Position numbers and translations under genes: made by a program. From the NCBI RefSeq assembly GCF_001662875.1, contig NZ_JPVZ01000002.1:186001-250000 (forward strand): a stretch of DNA of 64,000 bases, read 5' to 3'. Below are positions 54,346 through 63,191 of this stretch, piece after piece. Every line of letters begins with the position of its first letter. The stretch's first letter is position 1. The DNA comes from Thalassospira tepidiphila MCCC 1A03514 (GTDB taxonomy: Bacteria > Pseudomonadota > Alphaproteobacteria > Rhodospirillales > Thalassospiraceae). The notes beneath the pieces are model-generated. The model saw nothing but the letters and a program-made list of their open reading frames with translations. It did no database searches and had not been told where the DNA came from.

Positions 54346-54693
54346 ATGATTGCCGTCATTTTCGAGGTTACCCCGCACGATGGACGCTATGACGATTACC
54401 TTGCGATTGCCGGTGATCTCAAGCCCGCGCTTGAAACCATGGATGGCTTTATTTCGATCGAACGGTTTCAAAGCCTGACCAATCCCGGCAAGGTTCTATC
54501 GCTGTCCTTCTGGCGCGATGAGGACGCAATTGCCGCCTGGCGCAATCTGGGCGAGCACCGTACCGCCCAGATCAAGGGACGGCACAAGATTTTTGAAGAT
54601 TACCGTTTGCGGGTGGCCGGTGTGATCCGTGATTACGGCCTTCATGACCGTGATCAGGCCCCGGATGACTCCCGCGCGCAACACGATCAGTGA
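54346..54693 (+). CDS. Antibiotic biosynthesis monooxygenase (ABM) domain protein
   Basis: 115 residues of the dimeric alpha-beta barrel fold: MIAVIFEVTPHDGRYDDYLAIA, then LETMDGFISIERFQSL, VLSLSFWRDEDAIAAWRN and HRTAQIKGR. Such proteins include small monooxygenases and heme-degrading enzymes; the substrate is unknown. GAGGAG lies 11 bases before the ATG, directly after the end of the 265-bp element. It was probably once adjacent to the NIPSNAP gene in an ArsR-controlled operon. Confidence 0.85.
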   Translation: MIAVIFEVTPHDGRYDDYLAIAGDLKPALETMDGFISIERFQSLTNPGKVLSLSFWRDEDAIAAWRNLGEHRTAQIKGRHKIFEDYRLRVAGVIRDYGLHDRDQAPDDSRAQHDQ

Positions 54694-54716
54694 TCGGCAA
54701 TGTCGATTGCCGACGC

Positions 54717-55685
54717 TCAGGCCTTTGCCGGTTTCGGGGATGCTTCTTCATCCCCGATTTCGCTACTCTCGGCAAATTCGGCAAATTCTTCTTCCACGGC
54801 ATCCTCGACCGCTTTGGCACCGCCCTTGTAATCAAGCAGCATCACGGCCAGCACCACGATGCCGGCACCGATAAAGATGACCGGCACGGGCAGCATGTCA
54901 AAGAAGATCAAATCCATCGCCACCGAAAATGGCAGGGCCGTATAGGCCGCAGGCGACACCACACTGGCATCCGCAACCCGCACTGCACGTAGCACCATGT
55001 AGTTGGTCAGCATGGCAAAGAAACCGGCACCCGACGCATAAAGCCAATCAGCCATTGAGGCCGGATACCAGGTGATCATCGCAATCGGCACCCAGATCGC
55101 AACCGCGATGATCTGAGGCCAGAAGAGCATGGAAAAATTGGTTTCGGTCCGGGTCAGCACCTTGGCAAACAAAGTCTGGGCGGAAAAACAGAACGCCCCG
55201 ATCAGGGCTGCGGCAACACCAAGCGGCACGCCAAAGCCATCCATGCGCGGGAAACACATCACCCACACGCCAACAAGGCCCAGAAGGGTTGCGATGATTT
55301 TGCGCGGGGTCAGTTTCTCGCCGAGAATCACCACCGCCAACATCACGGTCAGCAAGGCTTCGATAAACAGATAGGCATTGACCTCGGCGATGCTCATCTG
55401 GCGCAGCGCAAAGAACACAAAGAACAGCGACCCGTACCACAAAACGCCACGCGCAATATGCGCAACAGGGCGGCGCGTGCGGATCTGGCGCGTGCCGATA
55501 AACATGATGATGACCAGGAACACCGCAACGGTGGTCAGGGCACGCATCGCAAGGATCTGCGAGGTCGGCACATCATGCGAAACAAGCTTGGCACAAACAT
55601 CGACAAAAACGCCTGATGCCATGGCAGCCGTCATCCACAGGACACCGCGGAAATTTCCGCTCAGTCGCGTTGCGGTCATGGTCAA
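54717..55685 (-). CDS. DMT family transporter (EamA)
   Basis: 322 residues with ten predicted transmembrane helices in two EamA repeats (roughly residues 15-145 and 155-290). The first repeat has SGVFVDVCAKLV and EVNAYLFIEALLTVMLAVVILGEKLTPRK-type motif; the second has VVSPAAYTALPFSVAMDLIFFDMLP. The acidic C-terminal tail (EDAVEEEFAEFAESSE) is cytoplasmic. It exports or imports small metabolites; substrate unknown. It is divergent from a LysR regulator 240 bp away, a common pairing. Confidence 0.88.
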   Translation of the reverse strand: MTMTATRLSGNFRGVLWMTAAMASGVFVDVCAKLVSHDVPTSQILAMRALTTVAVFLVIIMFIGTRQIRTRRPVAHIARGVLWYGSLFFVFFALRQMSIAEVNAYLFIEALLTVMLAVVILGEKLTPRKIIATLLGLVGVWVMCFPRMDGFGVPLGVAAALIGAFCFSAQTLFAKVLTRTETNFSMLFWPQIIAVAIWVPIAMITWYPASMADWLYASGAGFFAMLTNYMVLRAVRVADASVVSPAAYTALPFSVAMDLIFFDMLPVPVIFIGAGIVVLAVMLLDYKGGAKAVEDAVEEEFAEFAESSEIGDEEASPKPAKA

Positions 55686-55925
55686 TCCCGGTTTCGAAAG
55701 AAATGTTGGGGTTTCCGGCAGTCGGGGGGAGGCTGCTTACGTGGTGGCGCAAGGAGGCATAAGTCATTACGGCCGGAAACCCTGTATGACGATGATATTG
55801 CCTGCTTGTTTGGAAAAATACGAATGAAGCTTTTTCAGCCATTGTTGAGATTTTTTTTGCCCACTTTTCGATCAGGCCTGATAGACAGAATAAAAGACAG
55901 TAATGCTCTCCGGATGGAACCCACG

Positions 55926-56864
55926 ATGCGCAGAAAGCTCCCACCGTTGCGCGCCCTTGTCGCCTTTGAAGCCACTGCACGCCATCAAAGCGTGAAGGGG
56001 GCCGCAGAAGAATTGCATGTCACGCAAAGTGCGATCAGTCATCAGCTCCGCCAGCTTGAAGAAAACCTTGGCGTGGTGCTCTTTACCCGCAAGGGCCGTG
56101 GATTGACCCTTACAAAGTCGGCCGAGCTGCTTTTGCCCCGCCTGACCGAGGCGCTTGATGGCATTGCCGATATCACTGGTGAAGTCGGCCCGGACAAGGG
56201 CAAGGCAATCCGCATCGGGGCGCTGGCGACCCCGGCCCTCACTGTGCTGTTGTATGAGCTTGATAACCTGCGCGACCGGCTGCCCGCCGATATTCCGGTA
56301 CAATTTCGCAAGATCGAATTTGATGACGGTCTTGATCCGCTTGAAATTGATCTCGCCCTTCAGATCGCGCCAAAGGACCTGCCCGGTCCCGAAGACTGGA
56401 TTACCGAGCTTCTGACCCCTGAAGTCTATACCGCCTTTGCCGCCCCGGAATGGCTCGCCAAGCGCGGCTATGATGCCAGCAATGTTGACGTCGCGACACT
56501 CGGCCCGCGAGATATCCTGTTGATCGACAGCGACAGCGAACAGTTCTCCCAGATCGAACAATGGTTCAAGGATGCCAGCTTCTCGCTGGCTGATTGCTGG
56601 ACCTTCAGCCACCATATCTGGGCGCTTGAGGCCGCACGTGCCGGTCAGGGCATCGTTGCCAGCACCGATGTTGTTGCGCGCAATTACGTTGAGCGCGGTG
56701 AACTGGTGCCACTTAATTTCCCGGATTTCATTTCGCACTGGTGGTATCGCCTGCTGATCCGCCCGGCCCGCGAAAAAGACCCGATCGTAATCGAAGCCGC
56801 CAACTGGATCCGCGAACTCATCAACCCGAAAACCGCATCACTTGCGCGCAAAAAGGTGATGTGA
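55926..56864 (+). CDS. LysR-family regulator (GcvA-like)
   Basis: About 312 residues. The N-terminal HTH (LRALVAFEATARHQSVKGAAEELHVTQSAISHQLRQLEE-type, residues 6-45) is typical of the GcvA/AmpR branch; GVVLFTRKGRGLTLT follows. The rest is a periplasmic-binding-like effector domain. Start is ATG 55926 (MRRKLPPLRAL); ATG 55914 is an equal alternative four codons earlier. It is divergent from the EamA transporter gene, its likely target. Effector unknown. Confidence 0.9.
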   Translation: MRRKLPPLRALVAFEATARHQSVKGAAEELHVTQSAISHQLRQLEENLGVVLFTRKGRGLTLTKSAELLLPRLTEALDGIADITGEVGPDKGKAIRIGALATPALTVLLYELDNLRDRLPADIPVQFRKIEFDDGLDPLEIDLALQIAPKDLPGPEDWITELLTPEVYTAFAAPEWLAKRGYDASNVDVATLGPRDILLIDSDSEQFSQIEQWFKDASFSLADCWTFSHHIWALEAARAGQGIVASTDVVARNYVERGELVPLNFPDFISHWWYRLLIRPAREKDPIVIEAANWIRELINPKTASLARKKVM

Positions 56865-56925
56865 GCATATTTTTTGCTTCGCGTTCTCTCACCGCGGCTC
56901 AGGAAAAAAGTAGAAATTCCATTTC

Positions 56926-57921
56926 ATGCAAAACATTTTGATAACAGGCGGTGCGGGATATATCGGATCGCACATTTGCCTCAAGCTTCAGGAAAATGGC
57001 TATCGACCGGTTGTGTTTGATAACCTTTCAAACGGTCACCGCGATGCTGTTTCCCCAGATGTTCCGTTTATCCACGCCGATATTCGCGACAGTGCCGCCT
57101 TGAATAAGGCCTTTGATGATTTCAAGCCTGCCGCCGTCATTCACATGGCCGCCCTGATTGAAGCTGGCGCGTCAATGGTCGAACCGGCCCGGTTTTATGA
57201 AGTCAACACTGCCGGGGCGTTGAACCTGCTCGAAGCGATGCGGCACAATGGCTGCAAACACATTGTGTTTTCGTCAACGGCAGCTGTCTATGGCAATCGG
57301 GATGAAGGGCTGCTGTCCGAGACGCTTGAGGTCCGCGCGGAAAACCCCTATGGCCGCTCAAAAGCCATGGTCGAAACCATGCTTAGGGACTACGCCGATA
57401 TATACGGCTTTCACGCCATTGCCCTTCGCTACTTCAATGCTGCGGGCGCCGACCCGGAAGGCCGCACGGGCGAAAGGCATGATCCCGAAACCCACCTTAT
57501 CCCGCTGATTTTGCAAACAGCCTCTGGTCAACGCGATCACATAAAAATCTTTGGCACAGACTATGACACGCCCGACGGGACCTGCATTCGCGATTATATT
57601 CACGTCGATGATCTTGCCAGCGCGCACGTCAAGGCGCTTGCGCATGTCATCGCGTCCGAGAATGCTGCTTTCGATGCCGTCAATATCGGCACAGGCGAAG
57701 GCTGTTCGGTCAAAGAGATCATCGAACTTTGCAAAGAGATCACCGGTCAGGATTTCGGTGTGATAGAAGATGCGCGTCGCCCCGGAGACCCCGCCAAACT
57801 GGTTGCAAACCCAGCCAAGGCGCAAGACATGTTTGGTTGGTGGGCCGACTATCCGTCGCCACGCCAGATCATTGCGCATGCCTGGGCCTATCATCAGAAA
57901 AACATGGCGAAAACCCGGTAA
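56926..57921 (+). CDS. galE: UDP-glucose 4-epimerase
   Basis: 331 residues of the extended SDR family. The NAD-binding motif is GGAGYIGSH (residues 7-15), followed by HMAALIEAG, the Ser in FSSTAAVYG, and catalytic Tyr-x3-Lys in YGRSK near residue 145. RYFNAAGADP and DYIHVDDLA complete the GalE pattern. It interconverts UDP-glucose and UDP-galactose for glycan synthesis. A glycosyltransferase gene follows after 141 bp. Confidence 0.93.
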   Translation: MQNILITGGAGYIGSHICLKLQENGYRPVVFDNLSNGHRDAVSPDVPFIHADIRDSAALNKAFDDFKPAAVIHMAALIEAGASMVEPARFYEVNTAGALNLLEAMRHNGCKHIVFSSTAAVYGNRDEGLLSETLEVRAENPYGRSKAMVETMLRDYADIYGFHAIALRYFNAAGADPEGRTGERHDPETHLIPLILQTASGQRDHIKIFGTDYDTPDGTCIRDYIHVDDLASAHVKALAHVIASENAAFDAVNIGTGEGCSVKEIIELCKEITGQDFGVIEDARRPGDPAKLVANPAKAQDMFGWWADYPSPRQIIAHAWAYHQKNMAKTR

Positions 57922-58062
57922 ACCAGACGCTCAGTGATCTTTACAGGCGCGTGAAAGTATCAATTCTGTATTGATCGTCAGAGCAGTCGGAAATACTGTC
58001 TGCTCACACTGATTTGGTGCTTCCGGTAACGGACACCACAAGCAACATTTAGGGGTATTTTA

Positions 58063-58911
58063 GTGCATAAGGTCTCAGTCATCGTTTCGACCTATAATTG
58101 GCCAGAAGCGCTGGAAATGGTTTTGCAATCACTGATCGACCAGAAGGACGATAACTTCGAGGTGATTGTTGCTGATGATGGCTCAGGGCCGGAAACCGCG
58201 CAGACCATTGCCAAGATGCAAAAAAAATCCCCGGTGCCGATCAAACATTTCTGGCAGGAAGATCAGGGATACCGGCTGTCGCGCGTGCGCAACGGCGCCA
58301 TCGCGATGTCCGAGGGTGACATCATTGTGTTTACCGACGGTGATTGCTGCCTGATGTCGAACTTTGTTTCAAGCCACCGCAAAGCGGCCGAAGCAAACTG
58401 CTTTGTCACAGGCAAACGTGTCTTCCTAAAGGAACGCTTTACCAAGCTTGCGATGAAGAACCGTCTACGGTTCCACAAATGGCCACGTGCGATCCTCTTC
58501 ATGCTGGGCCTGACGGGCAACTGCAATCGCCCATTTCAGTTCATTCCGATCCCGCAAAGCCAGAAAAGTCTTTGGGAGCACGCCAATTGCTGGAAGAAAG
58601 CACAGGGGTGCAATATTGCGGCCTTCAAGGATGATATCTTAAAGATTGGTGGTTTTGACGAAGCCTACGAAGGACATGGATTGGAAGATTCAGATTTCGT
58701 ACTCCGCATGATTCGGGCGGGTATCCGTCGCAAAAATGTTGAATATACCTCTCCTGTCTTGCATCTCTTCCACGGTCGTTCGATGCCCAGCCGTCATGCA
58801 AACGCATCAAAGAACCCGGGTTATTTCAATAATCTTGAGGCAGAAGCAGACCGCTTCACGCCTGTGAAAAGCTCTTTGCTGCCGGTTGCTGAAACCGCCC
58901 AGAGTTTCTGA
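58063..58911 (+). CDS. Family 2 glycosyltransferase
   Basis: 282 residues. The GT-A fold has VSVIVSTYNWPEAL, VIVADDGS (nucleotide site) and the DxD-like TDGDCC near residue 92. A C-terminal galactosyltransferase-like segment has GGFDEAYEGHGLEDSDFVLRM, typical of GT2/GT7-C chondroitin-polymerase-like enzymes. The start is a GTG at 58063 with AGGGG eight bases upstream. With galE next door it may build a surface glycan. Acceptor unknown. Confidence 0.88.
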   Translation: MHKVSVIVSTYNWPEALEMVLQSLIDQKDDNFEVIVADDGSGPETAQTIAKMQKKSPVPIKHFWQEDQGYRLSRVRNGAIAMSEGDIIVFTDGDCCLMSNFVSSHRKAAEANCFVTGKRVFLKERFTKLAMKNRLRFHKWPRAILFMLGLTGNCNRPFQFIPIPQSQKSLWEHANCWKKAQGCNIAAFKDDILKIGGFDEAYEGHGLEDSDFVLRMIRAGIRRKNVEYTSPVLHLFHGRSMPSRHANASKNPGYFNNLEAEADRFTPVKSSLLPVAETAQSF

Positions 58912-59068
58912 TCAAAAGTATCATTTCCTGCCCCCTTGGAAGCGACGGCGTTTCGCGATAAAAGGTCGGCATCATTTTCCTTCGGATGCGTCTTTGCATC
59001 TTAGAAGCTCATATCAGCCGCCCTGGTGATCGGGGCATGCGTTCAAAAAGCGAAAGGGATTTTCCCAG

Positions 59069-59593
59069 ATGGATCTCAGCAAGATTGCCGTTGGCAAGGA
59101 TGTTCCGTGGGACGTAAACGTCGTCATCGAAATTCCGCAGGGCGGACCGGTCAAGTATGAAGTAGACAAAGACTCCGGTGCTGTCTTTGTGGACCGTTTC
59201 CTGCACACCTCGATGTATTACCCGGTCAACTATGGCTTCATCCCCAACACGCTTGGCGAAGATGGTGATCCGGTTGACGCCATGGTCATGTTCCGTGAGC
59301 CGGTCGTAGCCGGTTCGGTGATCCGTGCGCGTCCGATCGGTGTTCTGATCATGGAAGACGAAGCCGGTCAGGACGAAAAACTGATCTGCGTTCCGCATGA
59401 CAAGATCGACCCGTACTACACCGACATCAAATCCCACGAAGATCTGCCGCAGATCCTGCGCGATCAGATCCAGCACTTCTTCGAGCGTTACAAAGACCTC
59501 GAAAAAGGCAAATGGGTTAAGGTCACCGGTTGGGAAGGCGCTGAAAAAGCTGCCAAACTGATCGAAGAAGGTGTGACCCGCCTCGGCAAATAA
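59069..59593 (+). CDS. ppa: Inorganic pyrophosphatase
   Basis: 174 residues of family I. MYYPVNYGFIPNTLGEDGDPVDAMV holds the metal-binding Asp triad (DGDPVD signature), VIRARPIGVLIMEDEAGQDEKLI follows, and a C-terminal HFFERYKDLEKGKWVKV. It hydrolyses pyrophosphate to drive biosynthesis. AAGGGA precedes the ATG by nine bases and codon use is strongly biased, fitting high expression. A terminator follows 44 bp after the stop. Confidence 0.97.
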   Translation: MDLSKIAVGKDVPWDVNVVIEIPQGGPVKYEVDKDSGAVFVDRFLHTSMYYPVNYGFIPNTLGEDGDPVDAMVMFREPVVAGSVIRARPIGVLIMEDEAGQDEKLICVPHDKIDPYYTDIKSHEDLPQILRDQIQHFFERYKDLEKGKWVKVTGWEGAEKAAKLIEEGVTRLGK

Positions 59594-59637
59594 GCCGCAT
59601 TCAACCAGTCTTCGGACAGGCACCGGATTTAAAAATG

Positions 59638-59673
59638 CAACGTTCCGTCAGATTTGGCGGAGCGTTGTTTTTT
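59638..59673 (+). terminator. Intrinsic terminator of ppa
   Basis: CAACGTTCCG pairs with CGGAGCGTTG over 10 bp with one G-U pair, around a 10-nt loop, followed by six T. Confidence 0.88.
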
Positions 59674-59765
59674 GACTTATCGGTCGCGCAACACTACTTT
59701 GGTGCAGGGGCACCACCCTTACAGGTTGGTATTGAGGGAAGAATTCACGTTTCAGGATACTATTC

Positions 59766-60311
59766 GTGACCCACAAAAACGCGCCCGACAAAACCCATGC
59801 CATCAAAATTACCCTCAGTGACATCACCACACTTGATGTCGATGCCATCGTCAATGCCGCGAACGAGGCCCTGTTGCCCGGCGGTGGCGTTTGCGGTGCG
59901 ATCCATCATGCGGCGGGTCCTGAACTGACAAACGCCTGCCGGCCGCTTGCCCCCTGCCCGACGGGTGAAGCCCGAATCACACCCGGATTTAACCTGAAGG
60001 CCAAATTCGTCATCCACACCGTCGGCCCGGTCTGGCATGGCGGCACACAGGGTGAGGCCGATTTGCTGGCAAGCTGTTATCGCCAATCAATCTTGCTGGC
60101 GGTCGAGAACAATCTCGCCTCTGTGGCGTTTCCTGCCATATCCACCGGGATATTTGGCTATCCGGAAGACCAGGCGGCCAAAATCGCCGTATCAACCATT
60201 TGTGAGCTGACTGGCGAATTGGCGCAAATGCCACAAATTTACCTTTGTTGTTTCTCACCTTTGGCGCGTCAGCATATTGAAGCTGCGTGCCAGAACTATG
60301 CCAGCAAATGA
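59766..60311 (+). CDS. Macro-domain protein (O-acetyl-ADP-ribose deacetylase-like)
   Basis: 181 residues, all macro domain. [24 protein letters not shown] is the ADP-ribose-binding start with the catalytic Asn-Asn/Gly-rich loop; [10 protein letters not shown] follows, and [13 protein letters not shown] closes the distal-ribose loop. This MacroD-type set removes O-acetyl-ADP-ribose, the sirtuin product, or mono-ADP-ribose from proteins. It starts at GTG 59766 with AGGA nine bases upstream. A YkuD gene follows after 27 bp. Confidence 0.92.
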   Translation: MTHKNAPDKTHAIKITLSDITTLDVDAIVNAANEALLPGGGVCGAIHHAAGPELTNACRPLAPCPTGEARITPGFNLKAKFVIHTVGPVWHGGTQGEADLLASCYRQSILLAVENNLASVAFPAISTGIFGYPEDQAAKIAVSTICELTGELAQMPQIYLCCFSPLARQHIEAACQNYASK

Positions 60312-60338
60312 TCGAATACGATAAGGTCCATCAATAGA

Positions 60339-60881
60339 ATGCAAAGCGACGCTGCTGCACCTTCGCCGTCCCGACCGCTTGAACTGTTTGCTTCGCCAGA
60401 CGGTGTGCTGAGCGTGGGTGAACACACTTTTCGCTGTGCGCTTGGGATTAATGGCGTGATTGATGCCGACCAGAAAACCGAAGGCGATGGCAAAACGCCG
60501 GCCGGTCGCTGGCAGCTGCGCTATGTGATGTATCGTGCCGATCGCAGACCCAGCCCGCGCACCAAGCTTCCGGTCACCACCATTTCATTTTCCGACGGCT
60601 GGTGTGATGATCCGGGTCATCCCGACTATAACTGCCCGGTGCGCCTGCCGTTTGATGCCAGCCATGAAAAGCTGTTTCGCAAGGATGATCTCTATAACAT
60701 CATCGTCGTTCTGGGCCATAATGATGACCCGCCCGTGCCCGGAAAGGGATCGGCGATCTTCATGCATATCGCCAAACCCGATTATGCTGGCACCGAAGGC
60801 TGTGTTGCCTTGGCCGAGAAGGATCTTGAAACACTGCTTGGACTGGCGACCTTTGAAACGTTCATCACCATCACTGCGTAA
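60339..60881 (+). CDS. YkuD-type L,D-transpeptidase domain protein without signal peptide
   Basis: 180 residues. The catalytic region is FMHIAKPDYAGTEGCVAL with His143 and Cys155; the Arg usual after the Cys in SHGC-x-R enzymes is Ala157, as in the TEGC(I/V)AL subgroup. Earlier motifs are EGDGKTPAGRW and NIIVVLGHNDDP. L,D-transpeptidases form 3-3 crosslinks or attach lipoproteins to peptidoglycan, but this protein has no signal peptide or membrane helix, so an exported role is not obvious. It lies between the macro-domain and DUF2333 genes. Confidence 0.85.
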   Translation: MQSDAAAPSPSRPLELFASPDGVLSVGEHTFRCALGINGVIDADQKTEGDGKTPAGRWQLRYVMYRADRRPSPRTKLPVTTISFSDGWCDDPGHPDYNCPVRLPFDASHEKLFRKDDLYNIIVVLGHNDDPPVPGKGSAIFMHIAKPDYAGTEGCVALAEKDLETLLGLATFETFITITA

Positions 60882-60950
60882 AATCATGGACTTGCCGTTT
60901 GGGTGCACAGCGCCTAGGTTCAATTGCCGGATCAATTCACAGGACAAGTC

Positions 60951-61925
60951 ATGATTGAAGACGATTATCTCTATAAAAAAGGCGGCGTTGCAGGATTTGG
61001 TTCCCGACTGAAAGCTATTTTCGGTTCGGGCAAGTTTTGGGTGCGCAGCCTTGGTGTGATCGTTCTGATTGCCGTGATCTATTATCCGGCGGGCATGGCG
61101 ATTGTGCATCGTATCGATGACAACCCCGACTTTATCGGCAATTACAAAGGCGGCAGTCATGCGGTCAACACCGCCGCAGCCCTGATTGATCGCGAGGTCA
61201 ACCAGAACCGCTGGACCGCGAACGACCCGTTCTTCCTGCCAAGTGCGGCCCTTGATAACATGCCGAACTTCCAGACCGGGATTGTCTATGCCCTGTCGCG
61301 CTTTGCGATCGAGCTTTCCGATCAGATCGGGCGCGCCCGTGGGTCAAGCCAGGTTGACCCGGATCTGGACGATGCCGCCGGCCTTTTGAAATTCCGTGGC
61401 GACAAATGGGTGTTTGATCCCAGTGTTTCGCTGCTGCCCGGTGTCACGTCCGAACAACAATACCGTCAGGCAATCCGGTCCCTGCAAAACTACAATACCC
61501 GTCTGACCAACGGGAATGCGGTTTTTGAACGCCGTGCCGACAACCTTCAGGAAACACTGAACCGCATTGCCAATGACCTTGGCTCGGCCTCTGCCCTGAT
61601 TGATGATAAGGTGGAAAATCCGTCGATCTTTGATCGCACGGCAGATGACGTTTTCTATGCCACCAAGGGTCGCCTTTATGCCTATAGCCTGATCTTGCGC
61701 GATCTTGGCACCGACTTCGAACAGATCATCAATGAACGCCAGATCGCATCGGTCTGGGCAGAAATGATCGGATCCCTGCAGGCGGCCGCCGCACTTGACC
61801 CGATGGTGGTTGTGAACGGATCGGCCGATGGCATCGTCTTCCCTAACCATCTGGCGGGACTTGGTTTCTATCTTTTGCGGGCCCGTACCCAGATGCGCGA
61901 AATCAGCAGCATTCTGCAACGTTGA
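60951..61925 (+). CDS. DUF2333 family membrane-anchored protein
   Basis: 324 residues from ATG 60951, with AGGA six bases upstream. One transmembrane helix (residues ~31-50, SLGVIVLIAVIYYPAGMAIVH) is followed by DDNPDF and a large, mostly helical periplasmic domain containing FFLPSAALDNMPNFQTGIVYALSRFAIEL-type sequence. The family is widespread in proteobacteria and its function is unknown. It follows the YkuD gene by 69 bp on the same strand and may be co-transcribed, so a cell-wall role is conceivable but unproved. Confidence 0.85.
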   Translation: MIEDDYLYKKGGVAGFGSRLKAIFGSGKFWVRSLGVIVLIAVIYYPAGMAIVHRIDDNPDFIGNYKGGSHAVNTAAALIDREVNQNRWTANDPFFLPSAALDNMPNFQTGIVYALSRFAIELSDQIGRARGSSQVDPDLDDAAGLLKFRGDKWVFDPSVSLLPGVTSEQQYRQAIRSLQNYNTRLTNGNAVFERRADNLQETLNRIANDLGSASALIDDKVENPSIFDRTADDVFYATKGRLYAYSLILRDLGTDFEQIINERQIASVWAEMIGSLQAAAALDPMVVVNGSADGIVFPNHLAGLGFYLLRARTQMREISSILQR

Positions 61926-62352
61926 CGCCAATGTGATCACGAAACACGCCTTCCGGAATACCTGAGTTGCGCGCTGCGACTTGATCTTTTGTGGTTTTTG
62001 CCCCATTTAGGGCCTAACCAAATGAAATAGAGATTGTTGAGTGGGCTCTAGGGTCTGGACCCGCTGATATATATGCAATGGTTGCTCAGAGTTGTGTGGA
62101 TACGCGAAGCAAGGCAGCAGGAAGATATGCATCTTGCAATGCCTTGCGACAAAGTAGACCGCGCAACTCCGATCAATCCGAAGGACAGCTACAAGGCTTG
62201 CGAACTTCTGCGTCAAACCCCTTGACCGGGATTTCCCGCCCGCTCTACGGGCCTTTCCTTGTATTTCGCAAGCCTTGTAGCTGCCATTACATGTATATCA
62301 GCGGGTCCAGATCCTGAAGTCCCGACAATCAGAGTGAGAGGACAAGCCGAAA
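61926..62352. other. Intergenic region holding element copy B
   Basis: 427 bp between DUF2333 and nfuA, of which 266 bp is the structured element. Outside it I see only the nfuA RBS (AGAGGA near 62337). Confidence 0.7.
62050..62315 (+). mobile_element. 266-bp structured inverted-repeat element, copy B
   Basis: Terminal inverted repeats of 32 bp (62050-62081 and 62284-62315, three mismatches). Arm I: 62087-62099 with 62159-62171, with two G-U pairs; then GCAAGGCA (62109-62116) with TGCCTTGC (62140-62147), capped by AAGAT/ATCTT. Arm II: a perfect 19-bp stem, 62186-62204 with 62265-62283, holding smaller hairpins (GCCCG/CGGGC). Blocks GGATACGCGAAGC, GCAGGAAGATAT, GCGACAAAGTAG and GCGTCAAA match copy A at the same offsets (48, 67, 96 and 160 from the left end). 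No coding gene is credible inside. Confidence 0.8.
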
Positions 62353-62922
62353 ATGTTCATTCAGACCGAACCAACCCCGAATCCGGCGACACTCAAATTC
62401 CTTCCGGGTGAAGAAGTCATGGGCCGTCTTGGCACCGCCAACTTCGTCAAGGGTGACGAAGCCATCAAATCGCCGCTTGCACGCAAGCTGTTTGAAATTG
62501 ATGGCATTGCCGGTGTTTTCCTCGGCGGTGATTTCATCACCATCACCAAGGATGACTCCAAGGACTGGCAGACCCTGAAACCGCAAATTCTTGGCGGGAT
62601 CATGGAACATTACACGTCGGGTCAGCCAGTTCTCGATCAGGATTCCAACGCCGCCACCGGTACCAGCTCTGCTGCCGAAGGCGATGATGAACTGGTCAGC
62701 CAGATCAAGGAACTGCTTGATACCCGTGTGCGCCCGGCCGTGGCACAGGATGGTGGTGACATCGTCTTCCACCGTTTCGAAGATGGCGTGGTCTTCCTTG
62801 AAATGCACGGCGCATGTGCCGGCTGCCCAAGCAGCACCGCAACGCTCAAGATGGGCATCGAAAACATGCTGCGTTATTACGTGCCCGAAGTTCAGGCCGT
62901 CGAACCGGTCATGGCTGACTGA
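62353..62922 (+). CDS. Fe-S scaffold/carrier protein, NifU C-terminal (NfuA-like)
   Basis: 189 residues. The N-terminal Nfu_N domain begins MFIQTEPTPNPATLKFLPG and contains LFEIDGIAGVFLGGDFITITK. A short Ala/Ser-rich linker precedes the NifU-like domain with RPAVAQDGGDIVF and the cluster-binding CAGC (HGACAGCPSSTATLKMGIE region). It is the mitochondrial NFU1-type, delivering 4Fe-4S clusters to targets such as lipoate synthase. AGAGGA precedes the ATG. Confidence 0.93.
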   Translation: MFIQTEPTPNPATLKFLPGEEVMGRLGTANFVKGDEAIKSPLARKLFEIDGIAGVFLGGDFITITKDDSKDWQTLKPQILGGIMEHYTSGQPVLDQDSNAATGTSSAAEGDDELVSQIKELLDTRVRPAVAQDGGDIVFHRFEDGVVFLEMHGACAGCPSSTATLKMGIENMLRYYVPEVQAVEPVMAD

Positions 62923-63018
62923 GCCTGACCCGGTTTTCGGACACCTCACCGACAAGATGGCGTCCGACCATCCGGTGAACTGACCGCGCACGGATTTACG
63001 AGTCGTTAACAAATTCAG

Positions 63019-63052
63019 ACGCCCGGCGTGAACTTTAACCCGCGCCGGGCGT
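63019..63052. terminator. Hairpin in the nfu-bax gap
   Basis: ACGCCCGGCG pairs perfectly with CGCCGGGCGT over 10 bp around a 14-nt loop. It is followed by AAAAATTA rather than T on the plus strand, so it is a stable hairpin but a weak terminator for nfu. Confidence 0.5.
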
Positions 63053-63191
63053 AAAAATTATGCGCTGAACGAAAAGGTTTTCTTGGCGTTTTCAACTCTC
63101 GGAGATATTGCCCGTTGCGATCATCGCGCGCGGCAGGCATAGATAACCTCCACTTGGGATGGACAGTTCGACTGATCCTGGAGATTCAACA

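Noticed and set aside
54077-54349. A 90-codon frame in element copy A, similar to a 79-codon frame in copy B (both begin near MVAQ and share DTRS and AGRY)
   Set aside because: The similarity follows from the shared DNA blocks; stem regions change freely at the protein level while pairing is kept, and both frames run through the terminal repeats. A protein is not excluded but is not supported.
62078-62317. A 79-codon frame in element copy B
   Set aside because: Same reasoning as for copy A; the frame spans hairpins and ends beyond the terminal repeat.
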